From NCBI RefSeq assembly GCF_003287955.1, contig NZ_QMKP01000010.1:1-64000 (forward strand): 64,000 nt of DNA. The letters are read 5' to 3'. Positions 34,289-45,581 of this stretch are shown in pieces. The notes below the pieces were generated by a model, which was not told the DNA's origin, did not search any database, and saw nothing but the letters and a program-made list of their open reading frames with translations. The position numbers were made by a program, and so were the translations under genes. Origin of the DNA: Arthrobacter sp. AQ5-06 (GTDB lineage Bacteria; Actinomycetota; Actinomycetes; Actinomycetales; Micrococcaceae). Numbering within the stretch: the stretch's first letter is position 1; each line of letters begins with the position of its first letter.

Positions 34289-35359
34289 TCACGAGCCGGC
34301 GGAATCAACTGCCCGGGCCGATTCAATGATCTCCAGCACCTGCACTGCGTCTGCCGGGTCCACGGGGAGGGGCCGGCCTGAGGAGGCTCCACCGTCGAGG
34401 ATCTTGTCCGCCAGCAGCCGGTAGAACTCGGGGTAGGCGCCTCGTTCCGTGGGCAGTGGATCGAGGTGGCCGTCGCGGCCCAGGGACCCTGCCCATTCCG
34501 GCGCCTCAACGCCGTATTCAGTGTCCAGCGGGCCGCCGCCGGCAACAATGTACGGTTCCTGCGGGTCGATCCCGTGCTTGGTGAAGGCGCCGTTAGAGCC
34601 GAGGAGGCGGAAGCGTGGGCCTTGCTGGGCGCAGAGCATGTTCATGGTCAGGTGGCTGAGGACGCCGGACTCATGCCGGAGGACCACGAACGCGTCGTCG
34701 TCGGCCTTCTCCTCAGGACGCCGGACCCCAAGTTCCGCATGGATAACGGTGGCGGGCCCGAACAGCTGTAGGGCCTGGTCGATCAGGTGCGTGCCGAGGT
34801 CGAACAGCACACCGCCGCCGTCAGCCGCCGTCGCACTGGCCTTCCAGGCCTTGGAGATCCCCGGTGACCATCGCTCAAAGCTGGACTCAAAGCGGGTCAC
34901 GGCACCCAATGCATCCCCGGCCAGGAGCTTCCGGACGGTCAGGAAATCGCCGTCCCAGCGCCGGTTGTGGAATACGGTGAGCACGCGGCCCAGCCGTTCC
35001 GCCAGTGCGATCAGCTCCCGCCCCTCGGCACTGCTGACGGCGAACGGCTTATCCACGACGACGTCAAGGCCAGCCTCCAGGGCGGCCTTCGCCAGCGGAA
35101 AGTGAGTGGCCGGCGGGGTCCCCAGCACCACAAGATCAAGGTCACCGGCGAGCGCAAGGACAGCATCGCCGTCGGGCACTATCTTGGTGCCCGGGTACCG
35201 ATGGGTCGCAGCAGCCTGCCGGCCGGCGTCGGACGTTGCGATGACGTCCAGCGCGTAGCGGGGGTCCGCCGCGAGGAGCGGCGCGTGGAAAACGCTGCCG
35301 GACAGGCCATAGCCGACGACGGCGGTCCGGATACGGCGTTCGGGTTCAGTCCAGGTCAT
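34289..35359 (-). CDS. Gfo/Idh/MocA family oxidoreductase
   Basis: The 356-residue NAD(P)-dependent oxidoreductase has an N-terminal Rossmann domain (RTAVVGYGLSGSVFHAPLL), the VVDKPFAV loop with the catalytic Lys (residues near 98) and a C-terminal alpha/beta domain with GGGVLFDLGTHLIDQALQLFG, whose Asp/His pair is catalytic. YdgJ/YvaA-like members act on sugars or polyols such as scyllo-inosose. The substrate is unassigned. The ribosome site before ATG 35359 is weak. Confidence 0.9.
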   Translation of the reverse strand: MTWTEPERRIRTAVVGYGLSGSVFHAPLLAADPRYALDVIATSDAGRQAAATHRYPGTKIVPDGDAVLALAGDLDLVVLGTPPATHFPLAKAALEAGLDVVVDKPFAVSSAEGRELIALAERLGRVLTVFHNRRWDGDFLTVRKLLAGDALGAVTRFESSFERWSPGISKAWKASATAADGGGVLFDLGTHLIDQALQLFGPATVIHAELGVRRPEEKADDDAFVVLRHESGVLSHLTMNMLCAQQGPRFRLLGSNGAFTKHGIDPQEPYIVAGGGPLDTEYGVEAPEWAGSLGRDGHLDPLPTERGAYPEFYRLLADKILDGGASSGRPLPVDPADAVQVLEIIESARAVDSAGS

Positions 35360-35417
35360 AGGGAAAACGGTACCCGCACGCTCTCTCACTTCCTGCTGGA
35401 AACCAGGCCAAACGACG

Positions 35418-35456
35418 AAGGCCGGCACTTCCCGGTGTGCGGGTTGTGCCGGCCTT
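35418..35456 (-). terminator. Terminator of the peptide ABC operon
   Basis: Arms AAGGCCGGCAC (35418-35428) and GTGCCGGCCTT (35446-35456) pair perfectly; an internal CCCGG/GCGGG helix may fold in the loop. It lies 46 bases past the substrate-binding-protein stop on the minus strand. Confidence 0.75.
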
Positions 35457-35501
35457 TGCCGTGGAGCGTTTATTCAGATGGTGCTGACCAGGTGGGAAGT
35501 A

Positions 35502-37220
35502 TTACTTCTTGACCCAGCCCAGGGTGGACCAGTCCGGAACATGGGAGAGGCTCTGGAACAGGGACGGGCCGTAGTTGGCCAGGCCGGTGCGGACGAAGGA
35601 GATCTGCGGGCCGTTCATCACAACACCCATGGAGAAGTACTTGGCCATGTGCTCCTTTTCAACTTCCATTGCTGCCTTGTTGCGCTCGGCGTTGTCCTCG
35701 ATGGATGCCAGGTCAGCGATCTTCTTGTCCAGTTCGGCATCACCAAGACCGTTTTCGTTGACCTTGGAGTCGTAGTACTGCTTGACGGCGTCCGTGGCGT
35801 CCGGGCCGACGGTGTAGCCGGAGACACTCATGTCGAAGTCGCGGCCGCCGAGCACCTTGCCGAAGTCGGCGGAGGCGCGCTGGTCAATACCAACATCCAT
35901 GCCGCCGGCCTGGAGCTGCTTCTGCAGGGTCTGGGTGAAGGCAAGGGTGGTGGGGTCGTCACCGAAGTTGCTGATCTTGAAGGCGGCGGGCTTGCCGTCC
36001 TTCTCCATGATTCCGGCGGCGTTGGGCGCGTAGCCGGCGTCGGTCAGGACCTTCTTGGCTGCATCGGCACCAGTTTCCTTCACCGGGTAGTTGTCCTGGT
36101 AGTAGTCCGAGAACGGCAGGACCATCATGGAGCCGGAGCTGGGCTCTTCCCAGTTCAGGCCGTTGAAGCGGACCTTTCGGAGGGCTTCGCGGTCAACTGC
36201 GGCGAAGATGGCTTCGCGGACGGCGACATCCGAGATTTTCTGGGCATTAATGTTCATGCCACCGGCGAACAGTCGCTGCCCGCGGCGGACCTCGGAATTC
36301 TTGGTTCCGTCGAGCTGCTTGTACAGCGAGATCGTATTGGCAGACATGGCGTCGATCTCGCCATTCTTGAAAGCAGCGATCTGCGCGCTGGTTTCCAGCT
36401 GGCGGAAGACGACGTTTGCCAGGACCGGCTTGGTGCCCCACCATTTGTCGTTGGGAACCAGCGTCACCGTCTTGGCTGCGGTGTCATACTGCTCCAGCTT
36501 GAACGGTCCGGCCATCCACTCGGGGTGCATTTCGCCGTTGAAGCCTTCGTTGAAGATTTCCGGCGTGTTCACGGCCGGGTGGATCAGGCCGAAGAAGAGC
36601 GCATCCAGCGGGTATACCGGCTGGGTGGTCTTGACGATGACTTCCTTGTCGCTGCTGCCGGCCTCAACCGACTCAACGAACTCGTAGGCTCCGGAGCTCA
36701 CGATGTCGTAGCCGGCATCCGGGCTCTTGAGGATGTTCCAGGTGTTCTGGAAGGCCTTGACGTCGATAGGCGTGCCGTCGTTATACGTTGCTTTGTCATT
36801 TATCTTGATGGTGACGGTCTGCTTACCGTCCACCACCTTGCTCTCCACGGACTCGCAGAAGTCCTTGTTCGGTGTGACCTTGCCGACGAAGTCGACTTTC
36901 CAGCAGCCGCCGATGCCGCCGCTGTTCACGGCAACCGGGTTCATCGGAATCTGCAGGGCGGAGTTGTCCGCGCTGTTGCCGTTGTTGGAAAACCCGTTGA
37001 AGTCCGGCCCGATGTTGCCGAGCGGCAGGGTGACCTTGCCGCCGGGCTCAAGATCCGCGGCCGGCTTCTCGTTGATGCTGATGAGCTTGGCCAGGTCGGT
37101 GCCTGTCCCCTGCCCCTTAGCCGTCTCCGGTCCGGTGGGTGTTCCTCCACCGCCGCAGGCCGTCAGCGTCAGCGCGGCGGCAATGGCCGCAGCGCCGCCG
37201 ATCTTGGTCAGATTCCTCAT
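35502..37220 (-). CDS. Family-5 (DppA/OppA) substrate-binding lipoprotein
   Basis: The 572-residue lipoprotein has a short hydrophobic signal ending in lipobox LTAC (Cys near residue 22), a Gly/Thr-rich spacer, then the SBP_bac_5 domain (KVTLPLGNIGPDFNGF... NDKATYNDGTPIDVKAFQNTW given here only in part). The classic D-G-T-P-(V/I)-x-A and PYNLN-like landmarks are recognisable. It captures peptides or similar solutes outside the cell. ATG 37220 starts the signal. It is the last gene of the ABC operon, 49 bases after the ATPase gene, an unusual order. Confidence 0.92.
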   Translation of the reverse strand: MRNLTKIGGAAAIAAALTLTACGGGGTPTGPETAKGQGTGTDLAKLISINEKPAADLEPGGKVTLPLGNIGPDFNGFSNNGNSADNSALQIPMNPVAVNSGGIGGCWKVDFVGKVTPNKDFCESVESKVVDGKQTVTIKINDKATYNDGTPIDVKAFQNTWNILKSPDAGYDIVSSGAYEFVESVEAGSSDKEVIVKTTQPVYPLDALFFGLIHPAVNTPEIFNEGFNGEMHPEWMAGPFKLEQYDTAAKTVTLVPNDKWWGTKPVLANVVFRQLETSAQIAAFKNGEIDAMSANTISLYKQLDGTKNSEVRRGQRLFAGGMNINAQKISDVAVREAIFAAVDREALRKVRFNGLNWEEPSSGSMMVLPFSDYYQDNYPVKETGADAAKKVLTDAGYAPNAAGIMEKDGKPAAFKISNFGDDPTTLAFTQTLQKQLQAGGMDVGIDQRASADFGKVLGGRDFDMSVSGYTVGPDATDAVKQYYDSKVNENGLGDAELDKKIADLASIEDNAERNKAAMEVEKEHMAKYFSMGVVMNGPQISFVRTGLANYGPSLFQSLSHVPDWSTLGWVKK

Positions 37221-37269
37221 GGTTTTCCCTTCATAGGTGCGGGTGATGCTTGTGATGGGTCGAAAAAAT

Positions 37270-39497
<2,228 letters not shown>

Positions 39498-39501
<4 letters not shown>

Positions 39502-40472
39502 TTGCTCTTCTTCTCTGCGCTGTTCTTTTTGGCCCGGCCAACCGAGCTGGAGCTCGGATCAAAGGCGTCACGCAGACCATCGTTCATCATTGCCAGGGAC
39601 CCCGTAAGCAGGAACATCACGGTGAGCGGGACCCAGAACATCCATGGGAAGGTCTGGACCTGGGACGTGGCGCCGCCAATCAGCACGCCGAGGCTCACAT
39701 CCGGCACCTTGATGCCGATGCCGATGAAGGAGAAGGCCACTTCGGCCAGGATCGCCCCGGTGACGCCGCGGGTGATGTCCAGGACCAGCAGCGACCCGAT
39801 GTTGGGGACCAGGTGCCGCCACACGATGCGCCTCGGCGGGACGCCCATGTACTGGGCCGCCTTGACGAAGTCGCGCTGCATCAGTGACATGGACATGGAG
39901 CGGATAAGCCGTGCGGTCCCCATCCAGCTGAACACCAGGAGCACGATGATCAGCAGGAGCCAGCTGGGGAGGTTCTTCTTCAGGCCGTCCCCTCCGCCGC
40001 TGGTGGCCACTGCCACCACCAGCAGGGCAGGCATCATGATGAGGGCCTCGAGGACGAATAGCATCACCTTGTCCACTTTTCGGCCGAAATAGGCCATGGT
40101 GCAGCCGTAGACCGCGGCGACGAGGACGGACACGAGGCCCACAATCAGGCCGATCAGGATGGAGATCCTGGTGCCTTCGACAGTCATGGCGTAGAGGTCG
40201 ATGCCGGCCTGTGACGTGCCCAGCCAGTGGACACCGGAAGGCGGCATGCCGATATTGAAGGGGTCGATGGTCTCCTTGTCCCAAGGAGTGAAGAACCCGC
40301 CGACGAAGGAGAAGATGGTCAGGCCCAGGAAAACCGCCAGCCCGGCGACGGCAGTCTTGTTCCGCATAAAACGGCGGAAAATGATCGTGGACTTGGCGAT
40401 CACCACATCCGCGCTTTCGAGGTGCGCGTCCTGCGCCACCGCTGCCGGATCAACGGCGTTGAGGTTGGTCAT
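39498..40472 (-). CDS. Peptide ABC permease (DppC/OppC type)
   Basis: The 324-residue permease has a cytoplasmic N-terminus, RNKTAVAGLAVFLGL before helix 1 and about six helices. The EAA loop appears as DFVKAAQYMGVPPRRIVWRHLVPN, and EVAFSFIGIGIKVPDVSLGVLIG is the OppC-family motif. The C-terminal tail is longer and basic (SSVGRAKKNSAEKKSK). It pairs with the upstream DppB-like permease, two bases away. Confidence 0.95.
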
Positions 40473-40474
40473 GG

Positions 40475-41458
40475 CTACTGCACCCTCACTCTCGGGTCAA
40501 CAAGCGTGGTGGCGAAGTCGGCGAGGATGGCGCCCAGGGCGAAGATGACGGAACCGTAGGCGAGGGTAGCCGTGGCGGCATTGACGTCCTGCAGCGAGAT
40601 GGCGTCGATGCTCCAGGAGCCCACCCCGGGCCAGGCGAAGATCTTCTCAGCGAAGAAGCCGCCGGCGAAGATGGCCGGGATGGTGAACGCGATGCTTTGG
40701 GCCACCGGAATGAAGGAAACCCGGAGGGCGTGCCGGGTGATGGCCTGGTTGCGCGTCAGCCCCTTGGCGCGTGCCGTCCGGACGAAGTCCGCATTTACGT
40801 TATCCAGCAGGTACTGGCGCTGCGCGATCTGGTACGAACCCCAGCCGACGAGGGTGATGGCGATCGTCGGAACTGCATAGTGGGCCACCATGTCCACAAA
40901 CTGTGCCCACCCGGGTTGCATGCCCGGCGTGGAGATGCCTGTCACGAAGAAGATGCGCTCCCCGACGGTCTCGTTGATGTTGATGGCACCGAGCTGCACC
41001 AGGAAGTAGGCAATGGGGGCGGGCACGATGTACGCGAGGTAGCTGTAGGAGGTGATCGCCCGGTCCTGGAACTTGTACTGCCGGGCCGCCGAGTAGACCC
41101 CGAGGGCGACGCCGATGACCAGCGTCAGGATGATGGCTGCAAGGAAGAGCCGGGTGGAGATCCAGACGCGGTCCCCGAATTCAGCGTTGATGAAGGAGCC
41201 GTTGGGGCTGCGTCCCCAGTCCCAGCGGGTCACGATCCCGGTGAGCCACTCAACGTAGCGCTCCCATGGGCTGAGGTCAGGATCCAGACCTTTCAGGCGC
41301 ATGGAATTGGCGACCTGCTCGGGTGTGGGTCGGGGAATCCGCTCCTGTTCGAGGAGGGCTGGCTTGAGGGAGCTGACCGCCAGGAAATAGCCGGCAGACG
41401 TGGTCAGGAAAATCATAAAGACGTAGGTGATGCCGCGCTTGGCGAGGTACCTGATCAT
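40475..41458 (-). CDS. Peptide ABC permease (DppB/OppB type)
   Basis: The 327-residue first gene of the operon starts MIRYLAKRGITYVFMIFLTT. A large periplasmic-side loop follows helix 1, typical of OppB. The EAA loop reads DFVRTARAKGLTRNQAITRHALR and EKIFAWPGVGSWSIDAI is the matching family motif. The loop after helix 1 contains WDWGRSPN, also conserved in the family. The upstream region has an exact inverted repeat at 41507. Confidence 0.95.
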   Translation of the reverse strand: MIRYLAKRGITYVFMIFLTTSAGYFLAVSSLKPALLEQERIPRPTPEQVANSMRLKGLDPDLSPWERYVEWLTGIVTRWDWGRSPNGSFINAEFGDRVWISTRLFLAAIILTLVIGVALGVYSAARQYKFQDRAITSYSYLAYIVPAPIAYFLVQLGAININETVGERIFFVTGISTPGMQPGWAQFVDMVAHYAVPTIAITLVGWGSYQIAQRQYLLDNVNADFVRTARAKGLTRNQAITRHALRVSFIPVAQSIAFTIPAIFAGGFFAEKIFAWPGVGSWSIDAISLQDVNAATATLAYGSVIFALGAILADFATTLVDPRVRVQ

Positions 41459-41818
41459 GTGGCAGCTACTTCAGGATCTTTGCCACCAGGACTATGGACG
41501 AACACTCCAGGGGATCACCCTGGGCTGGCAACGGACTTTCTGCCTTCACTACATCCACGTTCCAGATCCTTCCGATTTCCCGGCCAGCAACGGGTCTCGC
41601 CGCCACCGGGTCTCCACCAGCGTGTAGCCGGCCTCTCGCGACCAGCGCAGAACAAGTCCGGGTGGACTATGTTGCGGGTCACATTCCAGAGGAAACTACC
41701 ACAGAGTAGCCTCCGAAATGCGGGCACCTGCGCGGAATCCGTGCGCTCCGTATCAGATTGTTATGAATAATTCAGTGGAATTGATTTGACTGGACGAGTC
41801 GCAGGATTTAGGCGTACT
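41459..41818. other. Gene-free region upstream of the peptide ABC operon
   Basis: These 360 bases carry an inverted repeat (41507-41523) near oppB and an A+T-richer patch (41750-41800, with TTATGAATAATTCAG) that could hold a promoter. Open frames on both strands lack ribosome sites and resemblance to known families. I see no gene here. Confidence 0.55.
41507..41523. promoter_or_regulatory. Inverted repeat CCAGGG-GATCA-CCCTGG upstream of oppB
   Basis: This perfect 6-5-6 dyad lies 49 bases before the first permease start, a position suited to repression of the ABC operon. No regulator is encoded within the operon; the TetR gene at 41819 is on the same strand just upstream but faces its own divergent target. 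Confidence 0.4.
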
Positions 41819-42427
41819 CTACGGCCCGCGCACCACCCGCGTGACAAGTTCCCGCCAGGAGTCAGTCAGCCGCTCGGGCGTCAGACCCTGGACACGGACG
41901 GCATGCAGGAGCCGGTCCGGATCCAGCGTTGCGGTCAGGGACATGGCCATCAGCAACGGGTCCGCGTCCATGCCCTCCTCCCGGAGGAGGTGCTCAATAT
42001 GGCGTTGCCACAGCATGGCTGCCGGGACCTCATAGCGGCTGTGGGCCGAAGCCTCGGCGGCCCTCGCCAGGTCCCCATGCTCCATCACGTACGCGATCCG
42101 CTCCGCACCGAAGGCGACGAGGCGCTCCAGGCCCGGAGCGCCAGGCCCCAAGGGCGGCGGGCCGAACATAAAGCGGGACTGGAAGGCGGCCTCGGAATCG
42201 CTCAGCAACGTCATCATCAGCCCCGCGCGGCTGCCGAACCGGCGGAAGACGGTGCCCTTGCCCACGCCGGCCCGCTCAGCCAGCCTGTCCATGGTCAGGG
42301 CATCCGCGCCACACTCGGCAATCAGCTCCCGCGCAGCGCCCAACAGCCGCTCACGGTTCCGCGCAGCGTCACTGCGCTCAGCGGGCGGGCCGGAGAGCGA
42401 ACCGGGCAGCAGCGGGATAAAGCTCAC
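41819..42427 (-). CDS. TetR family regulator, divergent from FMN reductase
   Basis: The 202-residue protein has a TetR HTH at residues 20-70 (RLLGAARELIAECGADALTMDRLAERAGVGKGTVFRRFGSRAG, shown by its end VGKGTVFRRFGSRAG). The ligand domain ends LTDSWRELVTRVVRGP. It faces an FMN-reductase gene 121 bases away with a dyad between. TetR/NADPH-FMN reductase pairs of this kind usually respond to quinones or electrophiles, which is an inference here. Confidence 0.9.
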   Translation of the reverse strand: MSFIPLLPGSLSGPPAERSDAARNRERLLGAARELIAECGADALTMDRLAERAGVGKGTVFRRFGSRAGLMMTLLSDSEAAFQSRFMFGPPPLGPGAPGLERLVAFGAERIAYVMEHGDLARAAEASAHSRYEVPAAMLWQRHIEHLLREEGMDADPLLMAMSLTATLDPDRLLHAVRVQGLTPERLTDSWRELVTRVVRGP

Positions 42428-42457
42428 AGTCCATATCCTAGCCCCGGGAATAATAAT

Positions 42458-42471
42458 CGGACTACGGTCCG
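42458..42471. promoter_or_regulatory. Dyad CGGAC-TACG-GTCCG, TetR operator candidate
   Basis: This perfect 5-4-5 inverted repeat is flanked by A/T stretches (ATAATAAT on the left, TTTAGT on the right), like many TetR sites with CGGAC/GTCCG half-sites. It lies 31 bases from the TetR start and 78 from the reductase start. Confidence 0.6.
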
Positions 42472-42548
42472 TTTAGTCCATGAAGGCACCAAGCCTTAAC
42501 CCTTCCACCGGCCAGCGGCCCAGCCGCGGCCCCACTACAGGAGTCCGT

Positions 42549-43106
42549 ATGTCGAAGAGCACCGTCCTTACCCTTGTTGGCAGCCTCCGCGCCGAATCCA
42601 CCAACCAGAAGCTCGCCGAAGCCATCCAGCTGAACGCTCCCGAGCAGGTTGACGTGGTCATCCACGAAAGCCTGGGCAACATCCCGTTCTACAACGAGGA
42701 CATCGACGTCGAAGGCCAGGTTCCCGCCGCCGCTGCTGCCCTCCGAGCCGCCGCCAATAAAGCCGACACGCTTCTTCTGGTGACCCCGGAGCATAACGGC
42801 ACGGTGCCCGCATCGCTGAAGAACGCCATCGACTGGCTGTCCCGCCCCTTCGGTGCCGGCGCCCTCTCAGGCAAGCCCACCGCCGTCGTCGGTACCGCAT
42901 TTGGCCAGTTCGGTGGCGTGTGGGCACAGGACGAAGCCCGCAAGGCAGTGGGCATTGCCGGCGCGCAGGTGCTTGAGGACGTCAAGCTTGCCGTGCCGGG
43001 CTCCATGGTCCGCTTTGCCGAGCTGCACCCGAAGGACGACGCCGAGGTAGTTGAGCAGATCAAGGGCGTCTTCGACGCACTCGCCGCCGCGCAGCCGGCT
43101 GCGTAA
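42549..43106 (+). CDS. NADPH-dependent FMN reductase (flavodoxin-like)
   Basis: The 185-residue protein has TLVGSLRAESTNQKLAEAI (phosphate-binding loop GSLRxxSxNxKLA) and VTPEHNGTVPASLKNAIDWLS, the P-E-(Y/H)-N-x-(S/T)-x-P-x-x-L-K-N-A-I-D signature. It reduces FMN, quinones or azo compounds with NADPH. ATG 42549 follows CAGGAG; an earlier in-frame ATG at 42480 adds a Pro-rich, non-conserved leader and lies next to the operator. A hairpin follows the gene. Confidence 0.93.
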   Translation: MSKSTVLTLVGSLRAESTNQKLAEAIQLNAPEQVDVVIHESLGNIPFYNEDIDVEGQVPAAAAALRAAANKADTLLLVTPEHNGTVPASLKNAIDWLSRPFGAGALSGKPTAVVGTAFGQFGGVWAQDEARKAVGIAGAQVLEDVKLAVPGSMVRFAELHPKDDAEVVEQIKGVFDALAAAQPAA

Positions 43107-43136
43107 GGCAGCCGCACGCAGCAGCGCCAAGCAACC

Positions 43137-43172
43137 AAATGCCCGGGGCACCGAAAGGTGTCCGGGGCATTT
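43137..43172 (+). terminator. Terminator of the FMN reductase gene
   Basis: Arms 43137-43152 (AAATGCCCGGGGCACC) and 43157-43172 (GGTGTCCGGGGCATTT) pair at 15 of 16 positions counting one G-U, with a GAAA loop, then TTTGTTAT on the plus strand. Confidence 0.85.
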
Positions 43173-43321
43173 GTTATCTCGCCGTGAGCAGGAACGGACT
43201 CGGGCCCCGCGCGCGTGACCAAGTCTTATTCCAACCGGTACCGCGCGGGCATTTGCAGCGCTGATGGACCGCCGTATCGTTTAATTCACGGAATAGCGCG
43301 GGGCGGGAACGCGGTGCAGAG

Positions 43322-44167
43322 ATGCCATGCAAGCGGAGCGTCGGAAGGCTGATGGCGACGGCGGCAGCACTTACGCTTCCGCTGTGGCTGGGATGCTGCG
43401 CCCCCGCCGCCAACCCGCCCGCCGGCAGCGGTGCGCCGGCAGGCGCAACCACCATTGAGCGATCCGGCCCCGCCCAGGCTCCCCTGGTCCCAATTCCCCG
43501 GCCGCAAGCACCCCCGCCAGCCGCCGGGGCGCCCCCCGAAGCCACCAGCCCGTCCGCCGCTTCGTCCCCCGAGCCTTCAAACCACGCGTCCGGCGGGGCG
43601 GCGGGAACACCGGGTCGGATCCCGGGCACAGCTCCAGCGTCCGGAACGGCTGCGTCCGGCGGCGGTGCGGTACCGGGAACAAGTGCGGCCGTCGGGGCAA
43701 GCCCATCGCCTGCCCCGGAGCCTTCGGCGCCGCCGCCGACCGGGCCGGGTGCTGGCCGGTCCGCCGAATTCCAGACGGTGACTGCCTACTACGTACTGCT
43801 CGACGACGGCGGTGCCGGAGGTGTGCGCTTTGGTTGCAATGACAGCCTTTCCGGCGTCCGCCGCACCGTGGCCGGATCCACGGAACCCTTGGCCAACGCC
43901 ATGCGCGCCCTGCTGGACGGAGCCGCAGAACCGGCGCCCGGGCTGTACAACTCCCTGTCCGGCTCAACCCTGACCTTCCTGTCCGGCACCTTCGACGGCA
44001 CGGCCGTGACGGTCTACCTGTCCGGCTCGATCCGTCCAGCGGGGGTGTGCGACATCCCCCGCATCGAGGCCCAACTCACGCAAACTGCCGTCGCCTCGGT
44101 GGGCGCCATCCGCGCCGAGGTCTACGTCAATGGCGTGGGGCTCGCCGAAGCACTGCGCCTCAACTAG
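43322..44167 (+). CDS. Lipoprotein with Pro/Ala/Ser-rich stalk and GerMN-like domain
   Basis: This is a 281-residue protein. The signal MATAAALTLPLWLGC ends in Cys near residue 25 (LGCC), so it should be lipid-anchored. Residues 30-148 form a low-complexity Pro/Ala/Gly/Ser stalk probably spanning the peptidoglycan. The C-terminal 130 residues resemble the GerMN fold: an A-M-R-A-L-L-D-G segment, then STLTFLSGTFDGTAVTVYLSG and CDIPRIEAQLTQTA. GerMN domains occur in sporulation lipoprotein GerM and in LpqB; here a cell-envelope role is the most that can be said. Confidence 0.75.
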   Translation: MPCKRSVGRLMATAAALTLPLWLGCCAPAANPPAGSGAPAGATTIERSGPAQAPLVPIPRPQAPPPAAGAPPEATSPSAASSPEPSNHASGGAAGTPGRIPGTAPASGTAASGGGAVPGTSAAVGASPSPAPEPSAPPPTGPGAGRSAEFQTVTAYYVLLDDGGAGGVRFGCNDSLSGVRRTVAGSTEPLANAMRALLDGAAEPAPGLYNSLSGSTLTFLSGTFDGTAVTVYLSGSIRPAGVCDIPRIEAQLTQTAVASVGAIRAEVYVNGVGLAEALRLN

Positions 44168-44185
44168 CGCGTTGGATCAACAGAT

Positions 44186-44223
44186 GTTGCCTGATCGGCA
44201 ACTGTCGGCTGTATCCTGAGGAT
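44186..44223 (+). promoter_or_regulatory. Promoter of a candidate leaderless aminotransferase gene
   Basis: A -10 box TATCCT (44212-44217) lies seven bases before the GTG start, leaving no room for a leader; TTGCCT (44187-44192) is a -35 candidate with a long 19-base spacer. An inverted repeat GTTGCC-TGATC-GGCAAC (44186-44202) overlaps the -35 region, a good place for a repressor. Confidence 0.45.
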
Positions 44224-45528
44224 GTGACCCATGAAACACTTGATGCCGGCGCAGTGCAGCTACCGGCCGAAGCCATTGATGCCATCGAGCGCGCGGCCAC
44301 GTCCGCCCACCGCGCCGCCCATCCCCATGAGGCGCTGTTTTCGGAGCGCGCAGCCAACATTAAACAATCAGCAGTGCGGGACGTTTTTGACATCTCGATG
44401 CGCCCCGGGCTCGTGTCCCTTGCCGGTGGCAGCCCATACCTGCAATCCCTTCCGCTTCAGCGGCTGGCCGCCACGGCTGCAAACATCATCGCCGCCGAAG
44501 GGCTCACCGCCCTGCAGTACGGCGGCGGGCAGGGCACGGAAGAACTGCGCACCCAGATCTGCGAGGTGATGGCGGCAGAAGGAATTCTGGACGCGCTGCC
44601 GCAGAACGTGGTGATCACGGCAGGCTCCCAGTCGGCCCAGGATGTGGCCACCAAGGTCTTCTGCAACCCGGGGGACGTGGTGCTGGTGGAAAACCCCACG
44701 TATGTGGGCGCCCTTAATACGTTTGAGGCCTACCAGGTGGAGGTGGCCACCGTGGAGATGGACGACGACGGCCTGGTGCCGGAGCTGTTGGAGGCCCGGA
44801 TCGCCGCGCTTCAGACAGCCGGGAAGAACATCAAGTTCCTCTACACCATCCCCAACTTCAACAACCCCTCAGGGATTACCCTGGCGCAGGAACGCCGTCA
44901 GCGGGTTGTTGATATATGCCGGAACGCGAATATTCTGGTGCTGGAAGACAACCCCTATGGTCTCCTCCGGTACGACGGGAAACCGCTGGAACCGCTCCGC
45001 GCGGCCAACCCAGCCGATGTCATCTACATGGGATCCTTCTCCAAGATCTTTGCCCCTGGTCTTCGCATCGGCTGGGCATTGGTCCCGGAGCACCTCCAGC
45101 GGCGCTACTACCTGGCATCCGAATCTGTCACGCTGTGCCCTCCGACGCTGAACCAGATGCTGGTGTCCGCCTACCTCAGGGACTATGACTGGAAAGGGCA
45201 GATCGAGACCTACCGCGGCCTTTACGCCGAACGATGCACGGCAATGCTCGGCGCCCTGGATGAACACATGCCCGCCGGCACCAGCTGGACCAGCCCGGAG
45301 GGCGGCTTCTTCGTCTGGGTCACGCTGCCGGAAGGCGTTGATACCTATCCCCTGCTGCAGAAGGCGATCGACGCCGGCGTCGTCTTTATCCCCGGGGCTG
45401 CCTTCACCCCTTCTGATTCGCCGTCTAATAAGCTGCGGCTGGCGTTCAGCGCAGTGCCGCCCGACGCCATCAAGGAAGGTGTCCGCCGTTTGGCCCCGGT
45501 CCTGCGCGAAGCCCTTGCCGCGCTGTAA
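44224..45528 (+). CDS. PLP-dependent class I/II aminotransferase (2-aminoadipate-type)
   Basis: The 434-residue fold-type I enzyme has FDISMRPGLVSLAGGSPY near the N-terminus, YGGGQGTEELR, and NPGDVVLVENPTYVGAL. PLP-binding residues are DNPYGLLRYDG (Asp and Tyr) and the Schiff-base Lys in MGSFSKIFAPGLRIGW. This group includes LysN-like 2-aminoadipate and other branched/aromatic aminotransferases and resembles the catalytic domain of MocR proteins without an HTH. GTG 44224 is chosen because a -10-like box sits seven bases upstream and the sequence is not conserved earlier. Confidence 0.9.
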   Translation: MTHETLDAGAVQLPAEAIDAIERAATSAHRAAHPHEALFSERAANIKQSAVRDVFDISMRPGLVSLAGGSPYLQSLPLQRLAATAANIIAAEGLTALQYGGGQGTEELRTQICEVMAAEGILDALPQNVVITAGSQSAQDVATKVFCNPGDVVLVENPTYVGALNTFEAYQVEVATVEMDDDGLVPELLEARIAALQTAGKNIKFLYTIPNFNNPSGITLAQERRQRVVDICRNANILVLEDNPYGLLRYDGKPLEPLRAANPADVIYMGSFSKIFAPGLRIGWALVPEHLQRRYYLASESVTLCPPTLNQMLVSAYLRDYDWKGQIETYRGLYAERCTAMLGALDEHMPAGTSWTSPEGGFFVWVTLPEGVDTYPLLQKAIDAGVVFIPGAAFTPSDSPSNKLRLAFSAVPPDAIKEGVRRLAPVLREALAAL

Positions 45529-45581
45529 CGTTGGCCAAACTGAGTGTGGCCAAGATTGATACTAAACAAGGAGTACAAAGC

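Noticed and set aside
42480..42548. Earlier ATG for the FMN reductase
   Set aside because: It adds a Pro/Ser-rich leader absent from the family, lies beside the TetR operator and has no ribosome site, while ATG 42549 follows CAGGAG.
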